DNA from: Streptomyces sp. R41
GTDB lineage: Bacteria > Actinomycetota > Actinomycetes > Streptomycetales > Streptomycetaceae
Assembly (NCBI RefSeq): GCF_041053055.1
Contig: NZ_CP163443.1
Span: 744,001-808,000 of the forward strand
Reading direction: 5' to 3'
Length of the DNA: 64,000 bases
Under the pieces are notes generated by a model. That model was not told the origin of the DNA. It saw only the letters and a list, made by a program, of their open reading frames with translations, and ran no database searches. The position numbers were made by a program, and so were the translations under genes. Shown in pieces: positions 53,638 through 62,344 of the stretch. Position 1 is the first letter of the stretch. Each line of letters begins with the position of its first letter.

Positions 53638-54497
53638 CTTAGAAGTCATCTCATTTGGTTGAGTACGCTGTCGACCATGGCGGGGATCGTTGAGCGGCTG
53701 GTGCCGGACGAGTTGTGGGAGCTGTTCCAGCGGGTGGTGCCGGAGGCGCCGTCGCGGCCTCAGGGTGGTGGTCGGCGCCGGCACGGCGACCGCGAAGTGT
53801 TGGCCGCAATCGTGTTCGTGGCGACCTCGGGATGCACGTGGCAGCAGCTGCCGACCGCGTCGTTCGGGCCGTCCGGCGCGACGGCTCACCGACGATTCAC
53901 CGAGTGGACGAAGGCCCGAGTCTGGGCCAGACTCCACCGCCTGGTCCTCGACGAACTCGGGTCCCGCGGTGAGTTGGACTGGTCCCGGTGCGCGATCGAC
54001 TCGGTCAACATGCGGGCCTTGAAAAGGGGGATCTGACAGGCCCGAATCCTGTAGATCGGGGCAAGTACGGGTCAAAGATCCACTTGATCACGGAACGGAC
54101 CGGCCTGCCCCTGTCCGTCGGCATCTCGGGCGCCAACACGCACGACAGCCAGGCGCTGATTCCCCTGGTACAGGGCATCCCTCCGATCCGCTCCCGCCGG
54201 GGACGCCGACGCCGCAGGCCCGACAAACTTCACGCCGACAAGGGCTACGACTACGCCCACCTGCGGCGATGGTTATCCAGCCGAGGCATCCGGCATCGCA
54301 TCGCCCGCAAGGGCATCGAGACCTCACAACGACTTGGCCGCCACCGCTGGACCGTCGAACGCACCATGTCCTGGCTCGCCGGATGCCGCCGACTCCACCG
54401 CCGCTACGAACGCAAAGCCGACCACTTCCTAGCCTTCACCAGCATCGCCTGCACCCTCATCTGCTACCGCAGACTCACCAATGAGATGACGTCTAAG
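53638..54497 (+). mobile_element. IS5-family insertion sequence
   Basis: An 860-bp element bounded by inverted repeats: left CTTAGAAGTCATCTCATTTGG (from 53638) and right, on the minus strand, CTTAGACGTCATCTCATTGG (ending 54497). Inside is one transposase gene in two frames. Size and repeats fit the IS5 family (IS427-like group). The right end abuts an older transposase remnant at 54499. Confidence 0.85.
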
Positions 54498-54539
54498 CAG
54501 CCGCGGCATCAGGCACCGCATCGCCCGCAAAGGAGTTGA
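53677..54539 (+). pseudogene. IS5-family transposase split into two frames
   Basis: The first frame (ATG 53677, MAGIVERLVPDELWELFQ) gives the N-terminal DUF4096 HTH-type domain, the W-QQLP motif and the first catalytic Asp (WSRCAIDSVNMRALKRG). It then stops. In the -1 frame the protein continues GDLTGPNPVDRGKYGSKIHL, ADKGYDY (second Asp) and WTVERTMSWLAGCRRL (catalytic Glu). The shift is at AAAAGGGGG (54016-54024); related single-frame copies would need one more G. Either a 1-base loss or programmed slippage on the homopurine run. Confidence 0.85.
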
Positions 54540-54705
54540 GACCTCCCAGCGATTGGGACGTCACCGTTGGACGATCGAACGCACCATGTCCTGGCTCGCC
54601 GGCTGCCGCCGCCTCCACCGTCGTTATGAGCGCAAGGCCGAGCATTTCCTCGCCTTCACGAGTATCGCCTGCACGCTCATCTGTTACCGGCGGCTCGGCC
54701 GCTGA
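54499..54705 (+). pseudogene. C-terminal remnant of a second IS5-type transposase
   Basis: The frame SRGIRHRIARKGVETSQRLG to CYRRLGR* repeats the last 68 residues of the neighbouring transposase at the protein level but differs at many bases, so it is an older related element. Its catalytic-Glu segment WTIERTMSWLAG is intact. No N-terminal part or left end remains. Confidence 0.85.
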
Positions 54706-55042
54706 TGTGGGCCCGCAGTAGCTTCATCGCCAGGTCGTGGCCGTAGTACTCGGCCACGTCCATGGGGGTGCGACCGTCTGGGTCGGCGAGCTCCGGGTCA
54801 GCCCCGAAGGCCAGCAGCACAGCAGTGGTGTGCACGGTCAACGGTTTGCCGCTCTGCAGGGAGCCGTCGCCCTCGGCATCGATCGCGTGCGTCAACAGCG
54901 TCATGTTGCTGAAGACCTCATCGGGATCGGTGCCGTCGGCCAGCATCTGGGCCAGGGTTTCCGCATCCTCGTGCTCGACCGCGTGATGCGCAGGTGTTGT
55001 CCAGAAGTTGCTCACCACGACATTCAACCGCCGCCACAGCAC
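54677..55042 (-). CDS. Ankyrin-repeat protein
   Basis: A 121-residue protein with two to three ankyrin-like repeats: TPAHHAVEHEDAETLAQMLA-D-GTDPDEV, TLLTHAIDAEG-type middle repeat ending AVLLAFGADPELADPDG and RTPMDVAEYYGHDLAMKLLR. The GTG start at 55042 has only a weak ribosome site. Its 3' end overlaps the IS remnant by 29 bp and a solitary IS end lies 29 bp upstream, so it sits inside mobile-element debris. Role unknown; such proteins mediate protein contacts. Confidence 0.75.
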   Translation of the reverse strand: MLWRRLNVVVSNFWTTPAHHAVEHEDAETLAQMLADGTDPDEVFSNMTLLTHAIDAEGDGSLQSGKPLTVHTTAVLLAFGADPELADPDGRTPMDVAEYYGHDLAMKLLRAHISGRAAGNR

Positions 55043-55440
55043 GTCTGCCAGCGACTATCGACGCCACTCGTCACCAATTGAGATGGCGTCTTAGTGTCCC
55101 TGACAGGCCAATGCCGCTCACTCCTCCTGCGGTGGTGCGGTGCCCTTCGGCGGCCGCGCTCCCCGCCCGCGGCAGAAGGAGCCGTCGGGGCGCACTACGT
55201 GCGACGTCCAGGCGAAAGTCGGGCTGGACATCGAAGCGAGTGGTCGCAGCTCCTGTTGATGTCAAACCTGGTTGATCACGCCCTGCGAACGGGTAGGCAG
55301 ATCGGGCAGGGCGCTCCGGGAGGGGAGGCTTCGGTGCAGACAACGACGGCGGAGTAGAGCTGCCCCCTTGTGGCTTGCTGGACTTTTCACGGGGGAGGTG
55401 CATGGACATCGCATATGCGAGAAGAGGAGAGAGGGAACCA
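55043..55440. other. 398-bp gap with an IS end
   Basis: Contains the solitary IS-type end at 55071-55094. Frames of up to ~110 codons occur on both strands (for example 55094-55357 plus) but have no recognisable domain or ribosome site. The last ~60 bp become AT-richer and should hold the promoter of the secreted protein at 55441. Confidence 0.5.
55071..55094 (+). repeat. Solitary IS5-type end
   Basis: TCACCAATTGAGATGGCGTC followed by TTAG matches the right end of the IS at 54475-54497 (TCACCAATGAGATGACGTC, TAAG) with few differences. No transposase adjoins it. It marks a third, mostly deleted, insertion or a rearrangement around the ankyrin gene. Confidence 0.65.
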
Positions 55441-55821
55441 ATGAGAGAATCTTTTCAATCAAGGCCGATTGCAATGCTATCGGCTGTCGCAGCCTTGTGC
55501 CTTGTGTCTCCAGGTGTCGCCAATGCCACATCGGCAGATGTCGCTCGTTCTGAGACATCCGCCTCGTATACCGACTCCTGCGCGACGGGGTTAGCGGTGT
55601 CTCTCTACAACGGACTGAAGATCCGAGCGCAGCCGAAAAACAATGCCACTGTCATCGCAACCGCAGGGTTGGGTGATCCCTATCCTTGTGAGTTGGACAC
55701 CGTCAAACTGGGTGACCGGTATAACGGGTGTGGGGTGTACAACGCCAACGGCTGGATCATCATCCAGGTGGGCCCTGAGCGGTACGGATACTCCGCCATG
55801 ACGTGTTGGAGAGACGCCTAG
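55441..55821 (+). CDS. Small secreted protein with SH3-like domain
   Basis: A 126-residue exported protein. Signal peptide ~1-30 (RPIAMLSAVAALCLVSPGVANA, then TS). The mature part has the bacterial SH3-like pattern GLKIRAQPKNNATVIATAG followed by CELDTVKLGDRYNGCGVYNANGWIII and ends SAMTCWRDA; four cysteines could form two disulfides. GGAGAGAGG-rich leader before ATG 55441. Base composition is clearly lower in GC than the surroundings, a sign of recent transfer. It may bind wall or surface structures; function unknown. Confidence 0.8.
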   Translation: MRESFQSRPIAMLSAVAALCLVSPGVANATSADVARSETSASYTDSCATGLAVSLYNGLKIRAQPKNNATVIATAGLGDPYPCELDTVKLGDRYNGCGVYNANGWIIIQVGPERYGYSAMTCWRDA

Positions 55822-56000
55822 TCCCCAAGACGGATTGCCAGTGCAGCGTGTTGATCGGCCCCCGTCTGGCGGTTGCTGGGCGGAGGCCGTAGCTGGCGTC
55901 AGAGGTTATCCGGTGCGAAGTCTCGGGCCGATGTGCTGGGCATTCCCAGAAGGTGCCACCGCGCAGGCGTGGGGCCCACTTGGATGTACCGAGGTAACGA

Positions 56001-56576
56001 TCACTCCGCTGATCTGGGGTTTTTGCGCTGGTTGGCATTGAAGCGCGCTTTCTTCTGGCGATTCCCGCACGTGTTCATGTCACACCATTTGCGGGTGCGA
56101 CTTTGGCTGGTGTCGAAGAAGGCGGCTTGGCAGGTTGGTGATGCGCACAAGGCCAATTTTCCGTCTCGTTCGCCTGCGATGATGCTGATCGCGTCGGCGG
56201 CGATCACGCTGAGGGCATCTTCCACGCAGGAAGCCGAGCTGAGCCGCCATCGCCGCTTACCCTCGGGCGTCAGGATCGCTGCGGCCCGACCCTGAGCGCT
56301 GCGGTCATTGATGACTTGGACAGCAGATGCAGGGAGAGCGTCCTGGATCGCGGCCGCTGTCGCGGCGGCGTGAATCGACTCCCTCAGTTCCCGAGCGAGG
56401 TCGAGCTGGGCAGCGGTGCAGGAGTCCACGGCGAGGCCGTTCACTGCCAGCCAGTCGATGAGTCGGTGCGGCGTGGGAATGCGCTCCACAGCGTTGCCAT
56501 GACGCTCCGACAGAGTCCCCGTGAAGCTGGTGGCCAGCACGGTACCGAGGCGGAAGTCGGGGAACCCAGCACGCAT
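56001..56576 (-). CDS. CGNR zinc-finger regulator
   Basis: A 191-residue DUF1470/ABATE-type regulator. N-terminal ligand-like domain (RLGTVLATSFTGTLSERHG, RLIDWLAVNGL, LARELRESIHAAATA), and a C-terminal zinc finger CASPTCQAAFFDTSQSRTR, then WCDMNTCGNRQKKARFN with the CGNR box (about residues 142-178). Divergent from the epoxide hydrolase gene across 102 bp that carry two direct repeats, so it probably controls that gene and itself. Confidence 0.9.
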   Translation of the reverse strand: MRAGFPDFRLGTVLATSFTGTLSERHGNAVERIPTPHRLIDWLAVNGLAVDSCTAAQLDLARELRESIHAAATAAAIQDALPASAVQVINDRSAQGRAAAILTPEGKRRWRLSSASCVEDALSVIAADAISIIAGERDGKLALCASPTCQAAFFDTSQSRTRKWCDMNTCGNRQKKARFNANQRKNPRSAE

Positions 56577-56577
56577 G

Positions 56578-56636
56578 GAACCACCTTAGCCGGTTTCACG
56601 CTGGCATGAAGACGGGTAGAACCGCCTTAGCCGGTT
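56578..56636. promoter_or_regulatory. Paired 18-bp direct repeats, candidate CGNR operator
   Basis: GAACCACCTTAGCCGGTT (56578-56595) and GAACCGCCTTAGCCGGTT (56619-56636) differ at one base and are spaced 41 bp apart, close to four helical turns. They lie in the divergent gap between the CGNR regulator and the epoxide hydrolase. A third partial AGCCGG occurs at about 56651. Binding is inferred. Confidence 0.65.
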
Positions 56637-56678
56637 CGCATAGTTCGCAGCCGGCTCCACTATGTCCAGGGAGGTCTC

Positions 56679-57851
56679 ATGCCTCGTCCAGCCAGCGACG
56701 TGCAAGTATTTGAAGCCCACGCGACTGACGCCGACCTCGACGATCTGCGCGCGCGACTTGCCGCGGCGCGACTACCGGAGGCCGAGACGGTGTATCGCGC
56801 CGCGCCCGACCCTCGCCGATGGGAACAGGGTGTTCCTCTCGCCGACCTCGTCGATGTCGTGAACTACTGGCGCACCGGGTACAACTGGCGGTCGTTCGAA
56901 GAACGCCTTGACCGGATCGGTCAGTTCCGCACGACCATTGATGATCTGGGAATCCACTTCCTGCACCGCCGATCCGCGCGCGCAGATGCCACTCCTCTGA
57001 TCTTGACGCATGGCTGGCCAGGCAGCATTGCCGAGTTCACCGATGTAGTAGACGAGCTGGCAGATCCGAAAGATGCAGACGCGCCGGCGTTCCACGTCGT
57101 GGTCCCGTCGCTGCCAGGCTTTGGTTACAGCGACAAGCCGGCCACCACCGGGTGGGGAACCGAAAAGATCGCGGCCGCATGGGTGGAACTGATGGGAAGG
57201 CTCGGCTACAGCAAGTTCGCAGCCCACGGCGGCGACTGGGGAGGTAATATCACCACCGTTCTCGGCGGCAGGTTCCCGGCGCACGTTCTCGGCATCCACA
57301 CAACGTTCGCGGAGGCACCACCCGGGTTGACAACGGACGGGCTGACGGCGGTCGAGCGCAAGTGGACCGAGGAAACCCGCGATTTCTGGCGCCACCGCGC
57401 GGCGTACGCGAAGCAGCAGGCGACCCGACCGCAGACCATCGGCTACTCGCTCGTCGACTCACCGGTCGGGCTTCTCGCCTGGATCCTCGACAAGTTCGCC
57501 GAGTGGACAGACACCGAAGACAGCCCGTTCGAGACGATTTCCAGAGACCGCGTTCTTGACGACGTCACCCTGTATTGGCTGACGCGGACCGGCGCATCGT
57601 CGGCCCGCATTTACTACGAAAGCCACAACTCGCTCGATCCCGAACTTCGGGTCGACGTCCCGTCAGCAATCAGTATGTATCCCGCCGACATCGAGAAGTG
57701 TCCGCGCGCCTGGGCACAGGAGCGGTACCGACAGATCGTCCGATGGAGGTCGCCCGAAATCGGGGGACATTTCCCTTCGCTGGAGGTTCCCGAGTATTTC
57801 GTCAAAGACCTGCAAGAGGGCCTCGCGGCAGTGCTGGCCGCTCATCGGTGA
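56679..57851 (+). CDS. Epoxide hydrolase (EHN family)
   Basis: A 390-residue alpha/beta-hydrolase with the microsomal-type N-terminal EHN domain (FEAHATDADLDDLRARLAAA, WRTGYNWRSFEERLDRIGQF). Catalytic core: oxyanion HGWPGS (111-116), nucleophile Asp186 in HGGDWGGN, lid Tyr region IYYESH, and the final His364 in GGHFPSLEVP. GGGAGG precedes ATG 56679. It opens epoxides to diols, for detoxification or biosynthesis; the substrate is unknown. Divergent CGNR regulator. Confidence 0.92.
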   Translation: MPRPASDVQVFEAHATDADLDDLRARLAAARLPEAETVYRAAPDPRRWEQGVPLADLVDVVNYWRTGYNWRSFEERLDRIGQFRTTIDDLGIHFLHRRSARADATPLILTHGWPGSIAEFTDVVDELADPKDADAPAFHVVVPSLPGFGYSDKPATTGWGTEKIAAAWVELMGRLGYSKFAAHGGDWGGNITTVLGGRFPAHVLGIHTTFAEAPPGLTTDGLTAVERKWTEETRDFWRHRAAYAKQQATRPQTIGYSLVDSPVGLLAWILDKFAEWTDTEDSPFETISRDRVLDDVTLYWLTRTGASSARIYYESHNSLDPELRVDVPSAISMYPADIEKCPRAWAQERYRQIVRWRSPEIGGHFPSLEVPEYFVKDLQEGLAAVLAAHR

Positions 57852-57981
57852 ACGCGGCTCGGCGACCCGGCACTCGATCACCGCCTGATCCGGCTCAAGG
57901 CGTTGCCCGACGGCTTTCCGACCGCGCTCATCGAGACGGCAGAACGTGGTCAGTCGTGGCGCCCCTCCCCCTCCGTCCAGC

Positions 57982-58010
57982 CTCGACAGCCCAGGCTTGA
58001 ACGATAAAAT
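57982..58010 (+). promoter_or_regulatory. Candidate promoter of the LacI gene at 58085
   Basis: CTCGAC (57982-57987), a 17-bp spacer and TAAAAT (58005-58010) make a plausible vegetative promoter 75 bp before the start. The perfect palindrome CGATAAAATCG (58001-58012 region) overlaps the -10 and may be an operator. Confidence 0.45.
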
Positions 58011-58084
58011 CGATCCGTCCGGCATGCGGGGCGCTGATCTCCGTTCATGCACATATGTATGGGTCGACCAGCGGGGGGATGCAC

Positions 58085-59176
58085 ATGACAGCCGGTTCCC
58101 ATGGCCCACGTCTGACTCCGGGGCCGTCCGTGACCATCTCGGACGTCGCGGAGGCGGCCGGGGTGTCTCGACAGACGGTGTCCAACGTGCTCAACGCGCC
58201 CGACCGGGTCCGCGCCGAGACGCGGGAGCGGGTCAACCGGGCTGTCTCCGACCTCGGTTACCACCCCAACCGGGCGGCACGCTCGCTCAGGGCCAGCTCT
58301 CCCCGCATGGTGGGGTGCAGGATCCTGCCGGTCCACGCGGAGACGGTGGCCTCCATCCAGGACCGCTTCCTTCACGCGCTCGCCGAGGCGGGCCAGGCAT
58401 GCGACCACCATGTGCTGCTGTTCACGGCGACCGATGCCGAGGAGGAGACCGAGCGGTGCACGGCGCTGTGGCGCGCCGGGGCCGTGAGCGCAGTAGTGCT
58501 CTACGACGTCACTCCGCACGACCCGCGGCCACGGCAACTGGTGGCAGCCGGCGTCCCGTTCGCCGCGTTCGGGCGTACGGCGACCAGTGTCGACGGCTAC
58601 AGCTGGGCCGACGTCGACAACACGGCCGGTACGGCCTCGGCCGTCGATCACCTGGTTGCCGCCGGCCACCGGCGCATCGGATTCCTGGGCTGGCCCGAGG
58701 GCTCCAGTGTCGGCGACGCCCGGGCGCACGGCTGGCTGGCGGCCATGGACCGGCACGGCGTGCTCGCCCAAAGCCACCGGCTCGACGTACGGGGCGACGA
58801 CACCATGTCGAGTGGTACGCGGCTCATGGCGGAGCTCCTGGACCGGCCGGAGCCGCCGACCGCTGTGGTCGCGGCAACCGACACCCTCGGAGTCGGCGCA
58901 CTGCACGCCGTGCGCCACCACGGGCTGCGCCCCGGCGAGGACGTCGCGGTGGTGGGATTCGACGACACCCCGGCTGCAACGGCGGTGGGTCTGTCGAGTA
59001 TCCGTCAGCCGATAGAGGAGGTCGGCCGGTTGATCATGGCGGAGCTGCTGCGGCTCGTCGGCCGGAACGCGGACAAGGACGTCGACGAGGCTGCCGAATC
59101 TCTGCACCGGCTGCTGGTTCCGGAGTTGGTCGTGCGCGCGAGTTCGGCGCCGCTGCGGAGCGCGCCCGGCGGCTGA
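58085..59176 (+). CDS. LacI-family regulator of the GH65 locus
   Basis: A 363-residue repressor. HTH SVTISDVAEAAGVSRQTVSN near 17-36, hinge RAARSLRASSPR, then the sugar-binding domain (VGCRILPVHAETVASIQDRF, DNTAGTASAVDHLVAAGHRR, VVAATDTLGVGALHAV, DVAVVGFDDTPAATAVGLSS). ATG 58085 with GGGGGGA upstream is chosen over ATG 58055. It converges with the GH65-ABC operon, whose genes it probably controls from a promoter beyond the right edge of the window. Confidence 0.9.
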   Translation: MTAGSHGPRLTPGPSVTISDVAEAAGVSRQTVSNVLNAPDRVRAETRERVNRAVSDLGYHPNRAARSLRASSPRMVGCRILPVHAETVASIQDRFLHALAEAGQACDHHVLLFTATDAEEETERCTALWRAGAVSAVVLYDVTPHDPRPRQLVAAGVPFAAFGRTATSVDGYSWADVDNTAGTASAVDHLVAAGHRRIGFLGWPEGSSVGDARAHGWLAAMDRHGVLAQSHRLDVRGDDTMSSGTRLMAELLDRPEPPTAVVAATDTLGVGALHAVRHHGLRPGEDVAVVGFDDTPAATAVGLSSIRQPIEEVGRLIMAELLRLVGRNADKDVDEAAESLHRLLVPELVVRASSAPLRSAPGG

Positions 59177-59213
59177 TCCGGACGCGTGCCCTGCCCCTGC
59201 CCCTGCCCAACGG

Positions 59214-61460
59214 CTAACCGTCCGCCACCGGTGTGCGCGAAGCGAGCCTGACTTCTCCCCCGGCCGGGACGTGATGGAGCTGTCCCGCGGCCTCCACCGG
59301 GAGCGATTCGCCCGCGTGCAGCCGTACCGTCGTGCCGTCGTGCCGGATGTCGATGTCGAAGACACGGCCCCTCCAGCGCAGCCGCCGCAAAGCGATGCCG
59401 TCCAGCGGGTCGGGCAGGATCGGTGCGAGGACGACCCGGTCCGTGCGCCAGCGCAGTCCCGAGTAGCCGTGGAGGAACTCCTGCAGGAAGCCGCCGTGCC
59501 CGGTGAGGAAGGTGAAGGCTCCCCCGGTCCGGGCCTCGGCGAACTGCTCGAAGGGCGGTCGGAGGAAGGGCTCGACGCTGCGCCGGGTGTGCTCGAACGC
59601 CGCCTCGGCGTCGCCGAGTTCGGCGTAGACGATGGAGTGTACCGAGTCAGTCATCGACGGGCCGTCCTCGTGCGTCCGGGGCACGTAGTACTCGAGGTCG
59701 GCCCGGGAGACCTGCGCGGGCTGCGGGTTCTCCCACGGGTAGGCGAGCATCACCACGTCGGCCTGTTTGATCCGTTGGCCTTCGTATCCGGTGAACTCCG
59801 GGTGGACGCCTTGGGCTTGATCGAACGGGATGACCAGCCGGTCCGCGACGTCCGTCCAGCGCGGGTCGGCCGGCTGCCCCAACGTCTCGGCGGCCCGGGC
59901 AGCGAAGCGGAGTGCGGCCCGGGCAGCGACGTTGGTGTAGACGGAGTCGTCGTGCGGCCCTTCCGCGTACTCGTCCGGCGGAATCACCCCGTTGATGTGA
60001 CAGCGGCCCTCGGCGTCGGCGGTGACCCGGCTCGTCCAGAAGTCCGCGACCGCGCTGAGCACGGGCAGTCCCGACGTACGCAGCCACCGCTCGTCGCCGG
60101 TGGCCAGCCAGTACTGCCAGAAGGCCAGCGCGACATCCGAGCTGACGTGTTGTTCGAGACGGCCGAACGGGGCCCATGCCGGTGTGTCCTCGTCGCCGGT
60201 GAGACCGCTCTCCCAGGGGAAGCGGGCGCCGCTGTGTCCGCCGTCGGAGGCGTAGGCGCGGGCCGCGTCGAGCCGCCGGACCCGGTAGTCAAGGACGCTC
60301 TCGGCGATCTGCGGGTGCTGGGCGAGGAGGCTCGGCAGGATCCAGGTCTCGGTGTCCCAGAAGACATGGCCGTTGTAACTGTCACTGGAGAGCCCGGCGG
60401 GTGAGGGCGACCACGGCGAGTCCTCGCGCACGCTGGTCAGGAGGTAGAACTTCGAGGCCCGCACCTGGCGTTGCAGGCGGGCATCGCCGCGGACGACGAT
60501 GTCGCCCTCCCACTCCCGCGCCCAGGCCCGGCGGTTGTCGTCGGCGAGCCGGCCGTATCCCGCACGGGCGGCCGCGTCGGCGTGGGCTCGGGCAGTGGCG
60601 GGCGGGTCGTCGGCGTCGTGCGAGGTCACGACGGACACGTATTTGGTGAAGCTGTGGGGGTGGCCCGGCAGCGCTCGTACCGTGACCGTCTGCGCCGCCG
60701 TCTCCTCCCCCTCCCCCAATGGACACGGCGGCTCGGCACCCGCGGCGTGGAGAACGGAGACGACCGCGGCCACGATGCCACTTCCCTCGGCCTCCGTGAC
60801 GGTCCAGACCCGTCCCGCGCCCGCTCCCTGCCGGGCAGGTGTTGTGTGGGAAGCCGCCCGGTCGTCGAGGGTGTCGGTGACGACGAGTGTCCCCTCCCAG
60901 TGCGGGGTGACCGTCACGGTCACGGCGGCCACGTGAGGCCGGGACCGGTCGGTGAGCACTTGGTAGCGCACGTCCGTGACCCGGCCCGCCGGCGAGGTCC
61001 AGCGGGCCTCCGTGGTGATCACTCCGGTGCGCAGGTCGAGGGACTGCCGGTAGCGCTCGATGCCGCGAGCGGCTCCGGCTTCCGGCCGTGTCACCGCTGC
61101 CCAGTCACCTCCCACAAGCTGCTGCTCCGTTGCGCGTACGGAGCTGAACGCGTCGTTGAACGAGCCGCTGCCATCGCTCACGTCGAGCGTCGTCCAGGCG
61201 GGCAGGGACGCCTTGCGGGACCATCCGCCGACGCGGCCGGTGTAGAAGCCGGCGACATGGAACTGGGTACGCACGGGGGCCTCGGCGAAGCCGTTGCCGG
61301 CCGCCGGCACACGCGCGGCCAGTCGGCCGTTGCCGGTGAAGGCGGGGTGGTAGTCGGTCAGCAGGTCGTCGGTGCTCAGCACCCACTCGTCGGGGGCGGT
61401 GGACGCCCCGTCGGCCGGGGCGCTCACTTGGGCCGGTCCTCCCGCCGTGCGGGCGTCCAC
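59214..61460 (-). CDS. GH65 family glycoside hydrolase
   Basis: A 748-residue cytosolic enzyme of family 65 (alpha-glucosidic disaccharide hydrolases and phosphorylases). N-terminal beta-sandwich with LSTDDLLTDYHPAFTGNGRL, then the (alpha/alpha)6 barrel: GHVFWDTETWILPSLL, INGVIPPDEYAEGPHDDSVY (general acid Glu), VVMLAYPW, and GHGGFLQEFLHGYSGLRWRTD. The phosphate-binding HGS motif of phosphorylases is not evident, so hydrolysis (for example of trehalose, kojibiose or nigerose) is more likely. The GTG start overlaps the permease stop by one base. Encoded with an ABC importer. Confidence 0.88.
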   Translation of the reverse strand: MDARTAGGPAQVSAPADGASTAPDEWVLSTDDLLTDYHPAFTGNGRLAARVPAAGNGFAEAPVRTQFHVAGFYTGRVGGWSRKASLPAWTTLDVSDGSGSFNDAFSSVRATEQQLVGGDWAAVTRPEAGAARGIERYRQSLDLRTGVITTEARWTSPAGRVTDVRYQVLTDRSRPHVAAVTVTVTPHWEGTLVVTDTLDDRAASHTTPARQGAGAGRVWTVTEAEGSGIVAAVVSVLHAAGAEPPCPLGEGEETAAQTVTVRALPGHPHSFTKYVSVVTSHDADDPPATARAHADAAARAGYGRLADDNRRAWAREWEGDIVVRGDARLQRQVRASKFYLLTSVREDSPWSPSPAGLSSDSYNGHVFWDTETWILPSLLAQHPQIAESVLDYRVRRLDAARAYASDGGHSGARFPWESGLTGDEDTPAWAPFGRLEQHVSSDVALAFWQYWLATGDERWLRTSGLPVLSAVADFWTSRVTADAEGRCHINGVIPPDEYAEGPHDDSVYTNVAARAALRFAARAAETLGQPADPRWTDVADRLVIPFDQAQGVHPEFTGYEGQRIKQADVVMLAYPWENPQPAQVSRADLEYYVPRTHEDGPSMTDSVHSIVYAELGDAEAAFEHTRRSVEPFLRPPFEQFAEARTGGAFTFLTGHGGFLQEFLHGYSGLRWRTDRVVLAPILPDPLDGIALRRLRWRGRVFDIDIRHDGTTVRLHAGESLPVEAAGQLHHVPAGGEVRLASRTPVADG

Positions 61461-62344
61461 TATTTCAGTCCTCCTGCCGTGAGACCGTCCACGATCCGCC
61501 GCTGGAAGAACAACACGGCGACGACGAGCGGCAGGGTCACCACGACCCCGGCCGCCATCTGTGTGCCGAACGGCTGGTCGTACTTGTACTGGCCGGTGAA
61601 GAGCGACACGATCACGTTCGCAGTCATCATGTGACGGTCATTCACCACACTGACCGCGATGAGGAATTCGTTCCAGGCGCAGATGAAGACGAGGATCGCC
61701 GTGGTGAAGACGCCCGGTGCGGCGAGCGGGAGCACGACCTTGCGGAACGCCTGCGCGGGTGTGCACCCGTCGACCTGCGCGGCCTTCTCCAGCTCCGCAG
61801 GCATCTGGCGGAAGAACGCGGTGAGGTTCCAGACGGCCAGCGGCAGGGCGAAGCTCATGCTCGGGACGATCATCGCCTGGTAGGTGTTGATCCATCCCGC
61901 GTCCGTGAAGAGTTCGAGCAGCGGCACCACCAGAATGATCGGCGGGAACATCGAGGCCGCGATGATCAGCGTCAGGATCAGTGTCTTGCCGCGGAACTGC
62001 AGCCGCGCCAGCGCGTATCCGGCGAAGATGGCGACGACCAGCGTGACGGCGGTGGTGACACCGGCCACGACAAGGCTGTTGACCAGGGCCCGGCCGAATC
62101 CGTTGCGCGCGTCGAAGGCCGCGGAGTAGTTGTCGAAGGAGACCGGTGCGGGCAGCGGCGCGTTGGAGAACTGGTCGGCCGGTCTGCGCAGGCTGGAGAC
62201 GACCATCCAGTAGAAGGGCGCGAGGCAGTAGGCCACGACCGCCGCGATGCCGAGGCGGCGGGCCCAGGCCGTGCCGCGCCCGGCGCGCTTCGTGCCACGC
62301 CGTACGGGGGTGACCCGCCGAAGCCTCAAGATCGTCGTACTCAT
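61460..62344 (-). CDS. Sugar ABC transporter permease (MalG-like)
   Basis: A 294-residue permease with six helices. EAA loop [20 protein letters not shown], then LPLAAPG; basic N-terminus to ~25. The start overlaps the first permease stop (ATGA) and the stop overlaps the GH65 start. Part of a CUT1 importer of an alpha-glucoside-type sugar, given the GH65 partner. Confidence 0.92.
   Translation of the reverse strand: MSTTILRLRRVTPVRRGTKRAGRGTAWARRLGIAAVVAYCLAPFYWMVVSSLRRPADQFSNAPLPAPVSFDNYSAAFDARNGFGRALVNSLVVAGVTTAVTLVVAIFAGYALARLQFRGKTLILTLIIAASMFPPIILVVPLLELFTDAGWINTYQAMIVPSMSFALPLAVWNLTAFFRQMPAELEKAAQVDGCTPAQAFRKVVLPLAAPGVFTTAILVFICAWNEFLIAVSVVNDRHMMTANVIVSLFTGQYKYDQPFGTQMAAGVVVTLPLVVAVLFFQRRIVDGLTAGGLK

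Noticed and set aside
55094..55357. 87-residue plus-strand frame
   Set aside because: No ribosome site or domain; it overlaps an IS end and looks like non-coding debris.
57852..58000. Coding continuation after the epoxide hydrolase (ALDHRLIRLKALPDGFPTAL)
   Set aside because: The short frame looks protein-like but has no start or recognisable family, so it was not annotated as a gene.
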